Assembly: GCA_004294445.1 (NCBI GenBank)
Contig: REAZ01000015.1
Location: 1 to 64,000 of the forward strand
Origin: Cytophagales bacterium
Lineage (GTDB): Bacteria > Bacteroidota > Bacteroidia > Cytophagales > Thermoflexibacteraceae
Length of the DNA: 64,000 nucleotides
Reading direction: 5' to 3'
Of this stretch, positions 8,201-16,363 are shown piece by piece. The position numbers and the translations under genes were made by a program. Position 1 is the stretch's first letter; each line of letters starts with the position of its first letter. The notes below the pieces were generated by a model, which was given only the letters and a program-made list of their open reading frames with translations, ran no database searches and was not told the DNA's origin.

Positions 8201-8811
8201 TTGTACGTACCCGGTTGGTTTAGCTCGTGCGAACTTAATCCTGTTCCTGCCGCAGGGGAGTAGGGCTGAATGGTATAGCCCTGATAGAGTAGCCCGTTGT
8301 CATGAAATTTTTTGAGTATCGACCAGCAAGATTCAATATAGTTGTTCTCGAAAGTGATGTAAGGATTTTCCAAATCTACCCAATAGCCCATTTTCATCGT
8401 AAGGTCGTCCCATTGGTCTTTGTACTTCATGACGGTTTCCTTGCACTTCTTATTATAGTCTGCTACGCTAATTTTCTTGCCGATGTCCTCTTTGGTAATG
8501 CCCAATTCCTTCTCTACTTGCAGTTCTACGGGTAGCCCATGCGTATCCCAACCGCCTTTTCGTTTTACTTGCTTGCCTTTGAGGGTTTGGTAGCGGCAGA
8601 AAATATCCTTGATAGCCCTCGCCATGACGTGGTGAATGCCAGGTGTGCCATTGGCAGAAGGAGGTCCTTCGTAAAAAGTAAAAGTTGGCTTTCCCTCTCT
8701 GCTCGATATCGATTTTTCGAAAATCTGATTTGCCTCCCAAAACGCCAAAATGTCCTGATTGACCTGCGTTCCGAGTTGGGTAATGGTCTGTTTGTGTTCT
8801 TTGTACTTCAT
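5287..8811 (-). CDS. ileS: Isoleucyl-tRNA synthetase
   Basis: A 1174-residue class I aminoacyl-tRNA synthetase that charges tRNA-Ile. Residues about 48-63 (EGPPSANGTPGIHHVM) hold the HIGH-equivalent signature in the GIHH form usual for Bacteroidota. The editing domain covers roughly 200-420 (TTTPWTLPANTALAV). KMSKRKGN near residue 710 is the second catalytic signature. Length and C-terminus fit the long, eukaryote-like IleRS type. I prefer the ATG at 8809-8811 over the upstream one at 8826, because MKYKEHK aligns with family N-termini and the -7 element lies at 8838-8845. It is monocistronic as far as can be seen, facing the XRE-nuclease island. Confidence 0.97.
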   Translation of the reverse strand: MKYKEHKQTITQLGTQVNQDILAFWEANQIFEKSISSREGKPTFTFYEGPPSANGTPGIHHVMARAIKDIFCRYQTLKGKQVKRKGGWDTHGLPVELQVEKELGITKEDIGKKISVADYNKKCKETVMKYKDQWDDLTMKMGYWVDLENPYITFENNYIESCWSILKKFHDNGLLYQGYTIQPYSPAAGTGLSSHELNQPGTYKMVKDTTVVAQFKIKGTQNDYFLAWTTTPWTLPANTALAVGKDIDYVKVKTHNQYTNQPANVIMAKSLMSKILGSKYVNRNDTEEENFAGKIPYIVCEEMKGEELLGIEYEQLIPFAQPLQDAENAFKVIAGDFVTTEDGTGIVHISPTFGADDFRAAKQAGVPPLMILDEEGKEMPLVDKQGRFVKTVKAQFDAYFENSELKNKYINPNYIKPEYEAELSEKEGYLPSDVLISIMLKEENKAFKVEKYEHTYPHCWRTDKPILYYPTESWFIKTTALKDKLVAFNNTINWKPASTGTGRFGNWLENLVDWNLSRSRYWGTPLPIWRTEDNTQEVCIGSIDELIQKGWLTKSLANQYFDYENLKTSENLAGHNFPMSSTGIYISLQELNLLVPNFREKLDLHRPFADEILLIGDGMKILKRETDLIDVWFDSGAMPYAQWHFPMENVDIFKKSYPADFISEGVDQTRGWFFTLHTIAVLLNHVDPQTYTGIAFKNVVSTGLVLDKEGEKMSKRKGNVINPFETIDKYGSDAVRWYMIENSDPWDNLKFNLSGVEELQRKFFSTLQNTYNFFALYANVDGYEIDEFNVMPYSERATLDRWIISVLQNLVETVDSAYADYDATKAVRAIQSFVCDQLSNWYVRLSRKRFWIGEMTKDKQAAYQTLHECLLITAQLMSPVAPFFAEWLYKNMTDNIREKAKAKNTPLQHDSVHLTYFTEVRKNLIDKELEQSMVLAQSVCSLVHSIRKDKKLKVRQPLQKILIPVLEEATKRQIETIKELIMTEVNIKEITYISDDSGVLTKKIKPNFRELGKIYGKQIQAVATEINKMTQADIATLEKEGEFVVHANGNASKLTLKDVEISSEDIAGWSVAKDGNVTVALDITVTPDLREEGIARDLVNRIQNIRKDKGLEVQDKIKIFIQEGDKMVDAAVRKHAAYISGETQATVLELLPQVPQSEELEIDDWKVRLEVAVG

Positions 8812-8837
8812 CTTTGAAATTACCAATTAATAGGTGG

Positions 8838-8845
8838 CAAAGGTA
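8838..8845 (-). promoter_or_regulatory. -7 promoter element of ileS
   Basis: On the minus strand this reads TACCTTTG, fitting TAnnTTTG, inside ATTTACCTTTGCCA, 27 bp before the ileS ATG. A near-identical block (ATTTACCTTTGGCA) precedes the ECF sigma gene. No clear -33 TTTG is present at the usual distance. Confidence 0.55.
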
Positions 8846-8913
8846 AATAAAAAAGTGAAATCATTAAAAGAAATGCTTAAGCAAATAATAAATGTTTGCT
8901 ATTTAGGGCATTA

Positions 8914-9519
8914 TCAGGAAATTACTTCTCCAAAATACTGGGCGATACCCACAAACCACGTTGAGGAGGCTATGTATTTGGTGGCTATTTTCTTTAATTT
9001 TTCTAAGATTCGATAGGTGCGGACTTTGGCATTGTTCTCTGTAATTTCCAAGATGAAAGCAACTTCTTTGAAAGGTCTATCTTCAAAAAATCTCAATTCT
9101 AAGATTTGTACCTCGTCTTCATCAAGTTCTTCTAAAAGTTTGGTTATCAAGTCGGTTTTTTCCGAATCGCTGAGATGGGCAGTCCCAAGCACTTGTTTCA
9201 TTTGGGCATCTTCCACACTGACGACACGCTGAAACTGCGAGCCTCTATAAAACTCATTGACTTGGTTAGTAGCGATGCGGTATAGCCATGCCGAAAAGGG
9301 CAAACCTTGAAACTTGTATTTTGCCAAGTTGAGCATTGCTTTCAAAAAAATTTGGGAAACAAGGTCGGCAGTTGTTGCCTTATCATCAATGCGCCGCAAT
9401 ACAAACAGAAATATCTGCTTGTAATATTTTTCGTACAAAAAGCCAAACACTTCTGGATTGTCTATTGCCTTCCTGATAATTCCATGCTCTTCTTGAATTT
9501 CTTTTTCTGACTGATGCAA
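8914..9519 (-). CDS. ECF-type RNA polymerase sigma factor
   Basis: A 201-residue sigma-70 family protein. Region 2 spans about residues 24-90 (FGFLYEKYYKQIFLFVLRR, then PFSAWLYRIATNQV), and region 4 about 125-185 (LDEDEVQILELRFFEDRPFKEVA, then ENNAKVRTYRILEKLK). There is no region 1 or 3, as expected for an extracytoplasmic-function factor. The C-terminus carries a short extra tail ending in GIAQYFGEVIS. No anti-sigma gene is adjacent: the next gene in its direction is ileS, about 100 bp away. Its regulation is therefore not evident from the neighbourhood. ECF factors of this size without an adjacent anti-sigma are frequent in Bacteroidota. The class call is secure, the regulon unknown. Confidence 0.9.
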   Translation of the reverse strand: MHQSEKEIQEEHGIIRKAIDNPEVFGFLYEKYYKQIFLFVLRRIDDKATTADLVSQIFLKAMLNLAKYKFQGLPFSAWLYRIATNQVNEFYRGSQFQRVVSVEDAQMKQVLGTAHLSDSEKTDLITKLLEELDEDEVQILELRFFEDRPFKEVAFILEITENNAKVRTYRILEKLKKIATKYIASSTWFVGIAQYFGEVIS

Positions 9520-9562
9520 GTGGGTATGGGTTTGAAATTGTTTTTTACTTTTACTATGCTGC

Positions 9563-9570
9563 CAAAGGTA
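9563..9570 (-). promoter_or_regulatory. -7 promoter element of the ECF sigma gene
   Basis: The minus strand reads TACCTTTG inside ATTTACCTTTGGCA, 44 bp before the sigma start. It fits TAnnTTTG and nearly repeats the ileS element. No convincing -33 box is seen. Confidence 0.5.
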
Positions 9571-9841
9571 AATATTAACACAGAATTAAAAGAAATCAAT
9601 ATCATAAAAATTTATTAGGCAAAGTAAAAAAAATACATCTTGTAAATCACTTACTTATAAAATTGTGTGTTTTTGCCTATTTGTTTGTTATTTTTTTCTA
9701 CTTAAATTGCTCATATTATTTTATGCTTTGTTCTAAAAAACTGATAAACAACTTACTACACTTCTTTGCATTTGTTTTGTATAGACGCATAAACTCAATA
9801 TCTAAATATCATTATGTTTACACTTTTCATTTTTATAAGAT
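9571..9841. other. AT-rich divergent gap upstream of nrdA
   Basis: Together with the sigma leader, 322 bp lie between the ECF sigma and nrdA genes. The stretch is strongly AT-rich. I see no further gene, no NrdR-box pair that I can defend and no TAnnTTTG element in front of nrdA. The promoter of nrdA must lie here but is not identified. Confidence 0.4.
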
Positions 9842-12376
9842 ATGTTAATAACTAAGAGAGATGGAAGATTAGAGACGAGCAGACCTGAAAAAATCATGGC
9901 TCGTATCGAACGCCTATGCTACGGCTTGGATATGAACTTCATAGATGTTTTCCAGATTTGCCAAAAGGTAATTATGGGTATGTACGAGAAAATTACAACC
10001 GTAGAGTTGGATAATCTTGCTGCCGAAACTGCCGCCTCCATGACTACCAAGCATCCCGATTATGCTATTTTGGCTGCGCGCATTGCGATTTCTAATTTGC
10101 AAAAAGAAACGAGCAAATCGTTTTCAAGTACGATGAAACGCTTGTATGTTTATACCGACCCTAAAACGGGTGAAAATGCTTCTTTGCTTTCCAAAGAAAC
10201 TTATGAGGTAATTCGCAAGAACGCATCTCTGCTCGACTCTGCCATTATTTATGACCGAGATTTTAATTACGATTATTTTGGGTTTAAGACTTTAGAACGC
10301 TCTTACTTGCTCAAAATGAACGGCAAAGTAGCGGAAAGACCTCAGCACATGCTCATGCGCGTTTCGGTTGGGATTCATGGAGAAGACGTGGAAGCAGCCA
10401 TCGAAACCTACAATCTGATGTCTGAAAAGTGGTTTACTCACGCTACGCCTACTTTGTTTAATGCAGGTACGCCAAAGCCACAACTTTCTTCTTGCTTTTT
10501 GCTTACTATGCAGGGCGATAGCGTAGATGGTATTTATGATACCCTAAAGCAATGTGCTAAAATTTCTCAATCGGCGGGAGGTATTGGCTTGGCTATCCAC
10601 AATGTGAGGGCGACAGGCTCTTACATCAAAGGGACAAACGGTACTTCTAATGGCATTGTGCCTATGCTTCGAGTTTTCAACGATACGGCTCGATACATAG
10701 ACCAAGGCGGCGGAAAGAGAAAAGGGGCTTTTGCTATTTATTTGGAACCATGGCACGCTGACGTTTTTGAGTTTTTGCAGCTAAAGAAAAATCATGGCAA
10801 AGAGGAAATGCGCGCCAGAGATTTGTTCTACGCTATGTGGGTGCCAGATTTGTTTATGAAACGAGTAGAAGCTGACGAAGAGTGGTCGCTGTTCTGCCCT
10901 AACGAAGCCCCAGGATTGGCAGAATGCTATGGAGAGGAATTTGAAAAACTCTACGAAAAATATGAAAGAGATGGCAGAGCAAGAAAAACAGTGAGGGCGC
11001 AGGAGTTATGGTTCGAAATTTTGGAGGCACAAACTGAAACAGGTACGCCTTATATGCTCTACAAAGACCACGCTAACCGCAAGTCTAATCAGAAAAATTT
11101 GGGTACTATCAAGTCAAGTAACCTATGTACCGAAATTATAGAATATACCGCCCCAGACGAGGTAGCCGTTTGTAATTTGGCTTCGATAGCTTTGCCAAGA
11201 TTTGTTACTGATGCAAATGGTGCGGCACCCCGCTTTGACCATCAGAAGTTATACGAAGTAACCTATGTAGCTACTAAGAACCTAAACAAGGTAATAGATG
11301 TGAACTATTATCCTGTAGAAGAAGCAAAAAATTCTAATATGCGCCACAGACCTATTGGTCTGGGTGTGCAAGGGCTTGCAGATGTGTTTATTATGCTCAG
11401 AATGCCGTTTGAATCTGATGAGGCAAAAGGGCTAAATATAGATATTTTTGAAACTATTTACTTTGCCGCCATGACTGCTTCTAAAGATTTGGCGAAGGTG
11501 CATGGTACTTATCAGTCTTATCCTGGTTCGCCTATTTCGCAAGGAATTTTCCAATTTGATATGTGGAATGTAAAACCTTCTTCTATGCGATGGGATTGGG
11601 AAAGTTTGCGAAAAGAAGTACTACAGCACGGAGTTAGAAACTCTCTTTTGGTAGCCCCGATGCCGACAGCCTCTACTTCGCAAATTTTGGGAAATAATGA
11701 GTGTTTTGAGCCTTATACTTCTAACATTTATGCCCGCAGAGTGCTTTCGGGAGAGTTTGCGGTCGTGAATAAGCACCTACTCAAAGACCTCATTAAGCTG
11801 GGCTTGTGGAATGAAACCATGAAAAACTTGATTATTCAGGCGAATGGCTCCGTTCAGCAAATAGCAGGTATTCCGCAGAGAATCAAAGATTTATACAAAA
11901 CAGTTTGGGAAATTAGCCAAAAAACAATTATAGACATGGCGGCAGACCGCGCCCCATATATATGCCAAAGCCAAAGTTTGAATATTCACTTGCAAGACCC
12001 TAACTTCGGCAAATTAACGTCTATGCACTTCTATGCTTGGAAAAAAGGCTTGAAAACAGGTATGTATTACCTCCGCACAAAAGCTGCTTCGGATGCTATC
12101 AAATTTTCTATTGACAAGACAGAGCTTGCGGCGGGCGTGCAGACACAGATGGAAAATCGCTTACAAGATATTGAAAATGTGAAAGTTACAAATGCTACTT
12201 TCTATGAAAGAAAAGCAAGCCTGAACCTAAATACGGTGAACTATCAGGTAAGGCAGGAAACTCAAGCAAAGCAAGAGGCAGTAGTGGAAGAAGATTTGAC
12301 GAACTATGAGCAAAAAATGAGTGATATGGCTTGCTCACTTGACGACCCAGACGGCTGCGAGGCGTGTGGTAGCTAA
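9842..12376 (+). CDS. nrdA: Ribonucleoside-diphosphate reductase, class I alpha subunit
   Basis: An 844-residue catalytic subunit that reduces ribonucleotides to deoxyribonucleotides. An ATP-cone opens the protein (residues about 2-95, [14 protein letters not shown]). The catalytic residues are visible: Cys218 (SSCFLL), Cys429 and Glu431 (NLCTEI), Cys444 (CNLASI), and the MPTASTSQI glycine/serine loop near 615. The C-terminal redox pair is Cys839 and Cys842 (DGCEACGS). This is the class I layout, so a ferritin-like NrdB partner is required. None lies next to it: the downstream gene is convergent and unrelated. The cone indicates dATP/ATP control of overall activity. The ATG at 9842 fits the family start. 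Confidence 0.96.
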   Translation: MLITKRDGRLETSRPEKIMARIERLCYGLDMNFIDVFQICQKVIMGMYEKITTVELDNLAAETAASMTTKHPDYAILAARIAISNLQKETSKSFSSTMKRLYVYTDPKTGENASLLSKETYEVIRKNASLLDSAIIYDRDFNYDYFGFKTLERSYLLKMNGKVAERPQHMLMRVSVGIHGEDVEAAIETYNLMSEKWFTHATPTLFNAGTPKPQLSSCFLLTMQGDSVDGIYDTLKQCAKISQSAGGIGLAIHNVRATGSYIKGTNGTSNGIVPMLRVFNDTARYIDQGGGKRKGAFAIYLEPWHADVFEFLQLKKNHGKEEMRARDLFYAMWVPDLFMKRVEADEEWSLFCPNEAPGLAECYGEEFEKLYEKYERDGRARKTVRAQELWFEILEAQTETGTPYMLYKDHANRKSNQKNLGTIKSSNLCTEIIEYTAPDEVAVCNLASIALPRFVTDANGAAPRFDHQKLYEVTYVATKNLNKVIDVNYYPVEEAKNSNMRHRPIGLGVQGLADVFIMLRMPFESDEAKGLNIDIFETIYFAAMTASKDLAKVHGTYQSYPGSPISQGIFQFDMWNVKPSSMRWDWESLRKEVLQHGVRNSLLVAPMPTASTSQILGNNECFEPYTSNIYARRVLSGEFAVVNKHLLKDLIKLGLWNETMKNLIIQANGSVQQIAGIPQRIKDLYKTVWEISQKTIIDMAADRAPYICQSQSLNIHLQDPNFGKLTSMHFYAWKKGLKTGMYYLRTKAASDAIKFSIDKTELAAGVQTQMENRLQDIENVKVTNATFYERKASLNLNTVNYQVRQETQAKQEAVVEEDLTNYEQKMSDMACSLDDPDGCEACGS

Positions 12377-12394
12377 CTAATTTGATAAGATTTT

Positions 12395-12438
12395 GCATAA
12401 AAAAAGAGATAATTTTCTGATTATCTCTTTTTTTATGC
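12395..12438. terminator. Bidirectional terminator between nrdA and the NTF2-like gene
   Basis: GCATAAAAAAAGAGATAAT (12395-12413) is the reverse complement of ATTATCTCTTTTTTTATGC (12420-12438), with a 6-base loop. A-rich and T-rich flanks on both sides fit termination of two convergent genes. Confidence 0.85.
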
Positions 12439-12460
12439 TGCTATTTTTACTTTTTTGCTT

Positions 12461-13348
12461 TTATTTTCCTTTCGCCATTTTCTTGGTTTTTACGTCCTTG
12501 CAATTTTCTTGGTAATTATAAAGCATTATTTTCTCAATCACGTCTTGCTTTGTTTTCATTTTTCCCAATTTTTCTGTCGGTGCGCCCACTATGCCCGAAT
12601 TAATCGTGGTAACATTAGCGGCAACCCTGTCGAAAAAAAGTTCGGAAGATAGCTCCCACCGATACATTTTATCATCTACGCGCACCCTCCTGATGCGAAT
12701 ATCCGCTTCAGTAACATCTTCGAATACGACTGTGCTTCTTTTTTCTTCATAGCTTTTGCCCGATGGAATGAGTGTTTTAGTTTCATAGCTTCCGTCTTTG
12801 AGTTCAGCAAATTCGCAAGAGCAGTCGCCGTATAGCTTTTGGTCTTCGATAGTCGTTGTGGTATAATGAATGATTTTCCAGCCCGTTTCTAACCTTTTAA
12901 AGGCAAGAACTACAGTTTCGTTGCCTTTTGCCCACATTTTTTTATGCTTGCGTAGGCTATAGTCCGCCGTATAAGTTACTACACCCATGTCCTCGTTTAC
13001 GTAAGTGCGAATAATGCCCGTAAGCAGATAGGTAAGTATTACTTCATTTTTGCTGGAATCTGCTAAAATGCCTAAATAAGATTCGAAGCCTTTATAGTCG
13101 CTTTTGAATTTGAGAACATTTTTGCTGATATTTGTATTGGTCAGTAGGGCAGAAACACTTTTATCCATGTATTTCAAAACACTTTCCTTATCCAATGTTT
13201 TTGAAAAATTATTGAAAGTAGTTGTAAACTCTTTGGTCAAGTTATTCAGCGTGTCGGCAGTAGTGAGGACTTTAGCTTTCTTTTGTGCGAAGGTCTGGTT
13301 TATCACTAACATACTGATAATGAGAAAAACAAATTTCAATTTCTTCAT
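12461..13348 (-). CDS. Secreted protein with a SnoaL/NTF2-like N-terminal half, hypothetical
   Basis: A 295-residue protein with a Sec signal peptide (residues 1-21, ending in NQTFAQ). The segment about 40-175, with TTTFNNFSKTLDKESVLKYM, then VVTYTADYSLR, then VVLAFKRLETGWKIIHYT, has the order of helices and strands typical of SnoaL-like/NTF2-like proteins, which often are small-ligand or protein-binding folds without catalysis. The C-terminal 110 residues (from GDCSCEFAELKDG) are a separate beta-rich part that I do not recognise. It is convergent with nrdA and stands 37 bp downstream of the crotonase gene, so it may be co-transcribed with that gene. Confidence 0.6.
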   Translation of the reverse strand: MKKLKFVFLIISMLVINQTFAQKKAKVLTTADTLNNLTKEFTTTFNNFSKTLDKESVLKYMDKSVSALLTNTNISKNVLKFKSDYKGFESYLGILADSSKNEVILTYLLTGIIRTYVNEDMGVVTYTADYSLRKHKKMWAKGNETVVLAFKRLETGWKIIHYTTTTIEDQKLYGDCSCEFAELKDGSYETKTLIPSGKSYEEKRSTVVFEDVTEADIRIRRVRVDDKMYRWELSSELFFDRVAANVTTINSGIVGAPTEKLGKMKTKQDVIEKIMLYNYQENCKDVKTKKMAKGK

Positions 13349-13385
13349 GTTAAATAAGGGAAAATGGTTTGTACTAAATCGTTTG

Positions 13386-14144
13386 CTATTTTTTCAGGCT
13401 ACTTACAATCTTACTCAAAATTCCTTGTACTTCTGGCGAAAACCAGTTGGCTACCGTAGCATCAAAAACAGCATCGCTCGGCACTTGCAACTGTTTGATG
13501 AGTTCGCTACGCAAGTGTCGCTTTGTGGTCTGCCAAGTAGCCTCATTAAACCCAATGTAGTGTCGCATTTTTTCTTCTGCTTTTTCCAACACTTTGCTCA
13601 TAGGCACAACATGGTCAATCAGATGGATATGGTGCGCTTCTTCGGGACTCATCAGCTTGCCCTCCATCAGATTTTGATAGGCATTTCGTTCTCCTATCCA
13701 AAAGGCATACAAACTATGAATATGCTTGGGAACAATAATACCTACAGGCACTTCGTTTAGCCCAATCATGTATTTGCCCTCTGCCATTACTCGGTAGTCG
13801 CAGCAAATAGCCAATATGCACCCTCCCGCAGGGCTATGACCTGTGATAGCGGCAATGAGTGGCTTGGGAAAACTCACCAATGCAGCCATCATGTGCGTAA
13901 ACTCTTTCCAAAAGTTCTTCATGCCCTCATGGTCGAGCTTAGAAAGTTCCATCAAGTCCAGACCTGCCGTAAAATATCCCTCTTTGCCTGTCAGTATCAA
14001 GCCTTTGACTTTGCTATCCTCTGCCATCATTGCCGTCAGGTCTATGAGTTCTCGAATCATTTGGAGGTTGATAGGATTTGCTTTCCCTCTGTCTAACTGT
14101 GCAATGGCATAGCCTTCTTTATAAGTGAGTTGAATTGTTTGCAT
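13386..14144 (-). CDS. Enoyl-CoA hydratase/isomerase family protein
   Basis: A 252-residue crotonase-fold enzyme. The oxyanion-hole segments are visible: near residues 52-60 (GKEGYFTAGLDLMEL, in place of the usual FSAGADL) and near residues 103-125 (ITGHSPAGGCILAICCDYR). The hydratase Glu positions are not clearly conserved (EVPVGI follows the second loop), so the reaction could be hydration or isomerisation of an acyl-CoA. No fatty-acid oxidation genes are adjacent. The NTF2-like gene follows after 37 bp. The family is certain, the substrate is not. Confidence 0.88.
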   Translation of the reverse strand: MQTIQLTYKEGYAIAQLDRGKANPINLQMIRELIDLTAMMAEDSKVKGLILTGKEGYFTAGLDLMELSKLDHEGMKNFWKEFTHMMAALVSFPKPLIAAITGHSPAGGCILAICCDYRVMAEGKYMIGLNEVPVGIIVPKHIHSLYAFWIGERNAYQNLMEGKLMSPEEAHHIHLIDHVVPMSKVLEKAEEKMRHYIGFNEATWQTTKRHLRSELIKQLQVPSDAVFDATVANWFSPEVQGILSKIVSSLKK

Positions 14145-14222
14145 GGAATGGTTTTCTTATTTTTATATTTTTTGCTATATTTTAAATATGCTAAAATGGT
14201 TGTACTTCTGATTGTATGATGG

Positions 14223-14251
14223 CCTCCCCCCGCCCCCTCCGAAGGGGGAGG
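14223..14251. repeat. GC-rich hairpin (CCTCCCCC / GGGGGAGG)
   Basis: CCTCCCCC (14223-14230) pairs with GGGGGAGG (14244-14251); the loop itself contains CCCCCTCCGAA. It is strikingly GC-rich against its AT-rich surroundings between the ABC-F and crotonase genes and resembles C/G hairpin repeats scattered in some Bacteroidota genomes. Confidence 0.55.
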
Positions 14252-14359
14252 TAAAAGTTGTATACTATACATTTGAAATCATCACCGCTAAAACTGCGTG
14301 AATCTAAGAAACAAAAAGCAATTTTACAAATCATTGCTTGGTAAATAGTTGGCAAATGC

Positions 14360-16249
14360 CTACATCAAATCTGCCAATTCTAACCACCTGAATGTCTTTG
14401 CTTCTATCATTGCCTCCAGCTCGCCTATGCGCCCACTCCATTGCATTAGCTCGGTGTGTGTGCCTCTGCCACTGTCTAACTGGCTGATAACTGCTACTTT
14501 TTCGTCTTCCAACTTACTGATTTCCATCTCTAAGGTTTCGTATTCCTTTTTTTCTTTGAAAGAAATTTTACGCTTTGCCTCATTAGGTCTTACCTCGTTT
14601 TTCTGAGGTTGAGTGGCTGGAACTACCTTTTCATTTTTAGACTTTGCCTCCTCTATTTTCATCATTTCATCATCTTCTTTGGCATCTCTGTAGTCGGAAT
14701 AGTTGCCCGAAAAATTCCTAATTTTGCCTTCACCCTCAAAGATAAAAATATTTTCTACTAACCTATCCATAAAATAGCGGTCGTGAGAAACGATAAGTAA
14801 GCAACCTCCAAAATTTGACAAGAAGTCTTCTAAAACGTTCAGCGTCTGAATGTCTAAATCGTTGGTAGGTTCGTCCAAAATCAGAAAGTTTGGGTTTTTA
14901 ATCAAAATTTGTAGCAGTTGCAAGCGTTTTCTTTCGCCGCCGCTTAGTTTGCTGACTACATCATATTGGGTTTTGGGAGGGAAGTTGAAAAGTGTAAGCA
15001 GTTGGGAGGCACTAATTGTTTCGCCTGTGCCTGTTTGCAACACCTCGGCGATGTCTTTGATGACTTCTATCACACGCTTATTTTCATCTACTACCAAATC
15101 GGTCTGGGTAAAATAGCCAAAACTTGTATTTTCACCTACACCAATTTTGCCGCTATCTATCTGTTCTTTTCCCACCAAAATATTAAGAAAGGTAGTTTTT
15201 CCTACGCCATTTTTCCCTACAATGCCTATTCTATCTCCCTTTTTGAAGGTATAAGTAAAATCTTTGATTAAAACCAAGTCATCATAGTTCTTGTTGAGGT
15301 CTTCTATTTCCAAAATCTTCTTTCCCATGCGGTTCATGCCCACGTTTATCTCTATTGCAGGGGCTGCCCCTACTTTGGTGCTTGCCTTCTCTTTGATGTC
15401 TTCGAATGCCTCTACCCTATATTTTGCCTTTGTGCCTCTTGCTTTGGGCTGCCTCCGAATCCAGTCTAACTCCTTCTTCATTAGGTTTTTAGCCTTATCT
15501 ACCTCTACGGTAAGCTGCTGTACTCTCTCCTCTTTTTTCTCCAAGAAATAGCTATAATTTCCTGTATATTTGAAAATTTGCCCGCCTTCCAACTCCAAAA
15601 TCGTATTGGTGATATTATCTAAGAAATAGCGGTCGTGGGTTACAAGCAATAGACTTTGTTTTTGCGTATTTAGCCAGCCTTCAAGCCACTCAATCGCCTC
15701 AATATCAAGGTGGTTAGTAGGTTCGTCCAAAATGAGCAAGTCCGCTTCTTGGAGTAGTAATTTCGCCAAAGCTACCCGCTTTCTCTGCCCGCCTGAAAGC
15801 ACTTTTACGGGCGTTTCTTCATCAGGAATACCCAAACGCCCCAATACTTGTTTTATTTTTGCTTCATAGTCCCACGCATTAAGCCTTTCCATGTCTTCCA
15901 TTGCCTTTTCCAACAGCTTATTATTATTCGTTTTGAGTGCCGTTTCATACGATTTGATGGCGGCAACGGCTTCGTTTTCAGCCGTAAAAATTGCCTGCCA
16001 AATCGTGGCGTTCTCATCAAAAACGGGTTGCTGCGGTAAGTAGCCAATCGTGATGCCTTTTCGAGAAGAAACTACCCCCTCGTCAGTAGGGATAAGCCCT
16101 GCTAATATGTTCATTAAGGTCGTTTTTCCCGAACCGTTTGCCCCTACTAAGGCTACTTTTTCACCTGCACTGATGCCAAAAGTGATGTTTTTGAAAAGCC
16201 AACGTTCTGAAAACGCTTTGGAAATACTATCTGCGGAGAGAATGTTCAT
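14360..16249 (-). CDS. ABC-F family ATPase (Uup-like)
   Basis: A 629-residue protein with two ABC ATPase domains and no membrane segments. Domain 1 has Walker A GANGSGKTT, signature LSGGQRKRVALAK and Walker B/box ILDEPTNHLDIEAIEW. Domain 2 has GKNGVGKTT, LSGGERKRLQLLQ and ILDEPTNDLDIQTL. A linker rich in Lys, Glu and Arg joins them. The C-terminal about 75 residues (KEKKEYETLEMEISKLEDEKVAV) form the coiled-coil arm typical of Uup. ABC-F proteins act on ribosomes, and Uup also binds branched DNA. The gene stands alone on the minus strand, about 115 bp from serS, with a palindrome between them. Uup-like is favoured over EttA or antibiotic-resistance forms because of the C-terminal arm. Confidence 0.9.
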   Translation of the reverse strand: MNILSADSISKAFSERWLFKNITFGISAGEKVALVGANGSGKTTLMNILAGLIPTDEGVVSSRKGITIGYLPQQPVFDENATIWQAIFTAENEAVAAIKSYETALKTNNNKLLEKAMEDMERLNAWDYEAKIKQVLGRLGIPDEETPVKVLSGGQRKRVALAKLLLQEADLLILDEPTNHLDIEAIEWLEGWLNTQKQSLLLVTHDRYFLDNITNTILELEGGQIFKYTGNYSYFLEKKEERVQQLTVEVDKAKNLMKKELDWIRRQPKARGTKAKYRVEAFEDIKEKASTKVGAAPAIEINVGMNRMGKKILEIEDLNKNYDDLVLIKDFTYTFKKGDRIGIVGKNGVGKTTFLNILVGKEQIDSGKIGVGENTSFGYFTQTDLVVDENKRVIEVIKDIAEVLQTGTGETISASQLLTLFNFPPKTQYDVVSKLSGGERKRLQLLQILIKNPNFLILDEPTNDLDIQTLNVLEDFLSNFGGCLLIVSHDRYFMDRLVENIFIFEGEGKIRNFSGNYSDYRDAKEDDEMMKIEEAKSKNEKVVPATQPQKNEVRPNEAKRKISFKEKKEYETLEMEISKLEDEKVAVISQLDSGRGTHTELMQWSGRIGELEAMIEAKTFRWLELADLM

Positions 16250-16282
16250 TTATTTTTTTGTTATTTATGACTTATTATATTG

Positions 16283-16337
16283 CGGTCAGACCTTCGGTAC
16301 AGACCGTAATAAACGGTCTGTACCGAAGGTCTGACCG
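16283..16337. repeat. Perfect 25-bp palindrome (family Y)
   Basis: The arms 16283-16307 and 16313-16337 are exact reverse complements with the 5-base loop AATAA. The tip-to-base order includes GGTCAGACCTTCGGT and ACAGACCG. A related element with the same AGACCTTCGGT core lies at 54956-55001. It sits between serS and the ABC-F gene and could also work as a terminator for serS, although it lacks a clear T tract on that side. Confidence 0.75.
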
Positions 16338-16363
16338 TTTTGTGGAACTTAGGTTATAGAATA

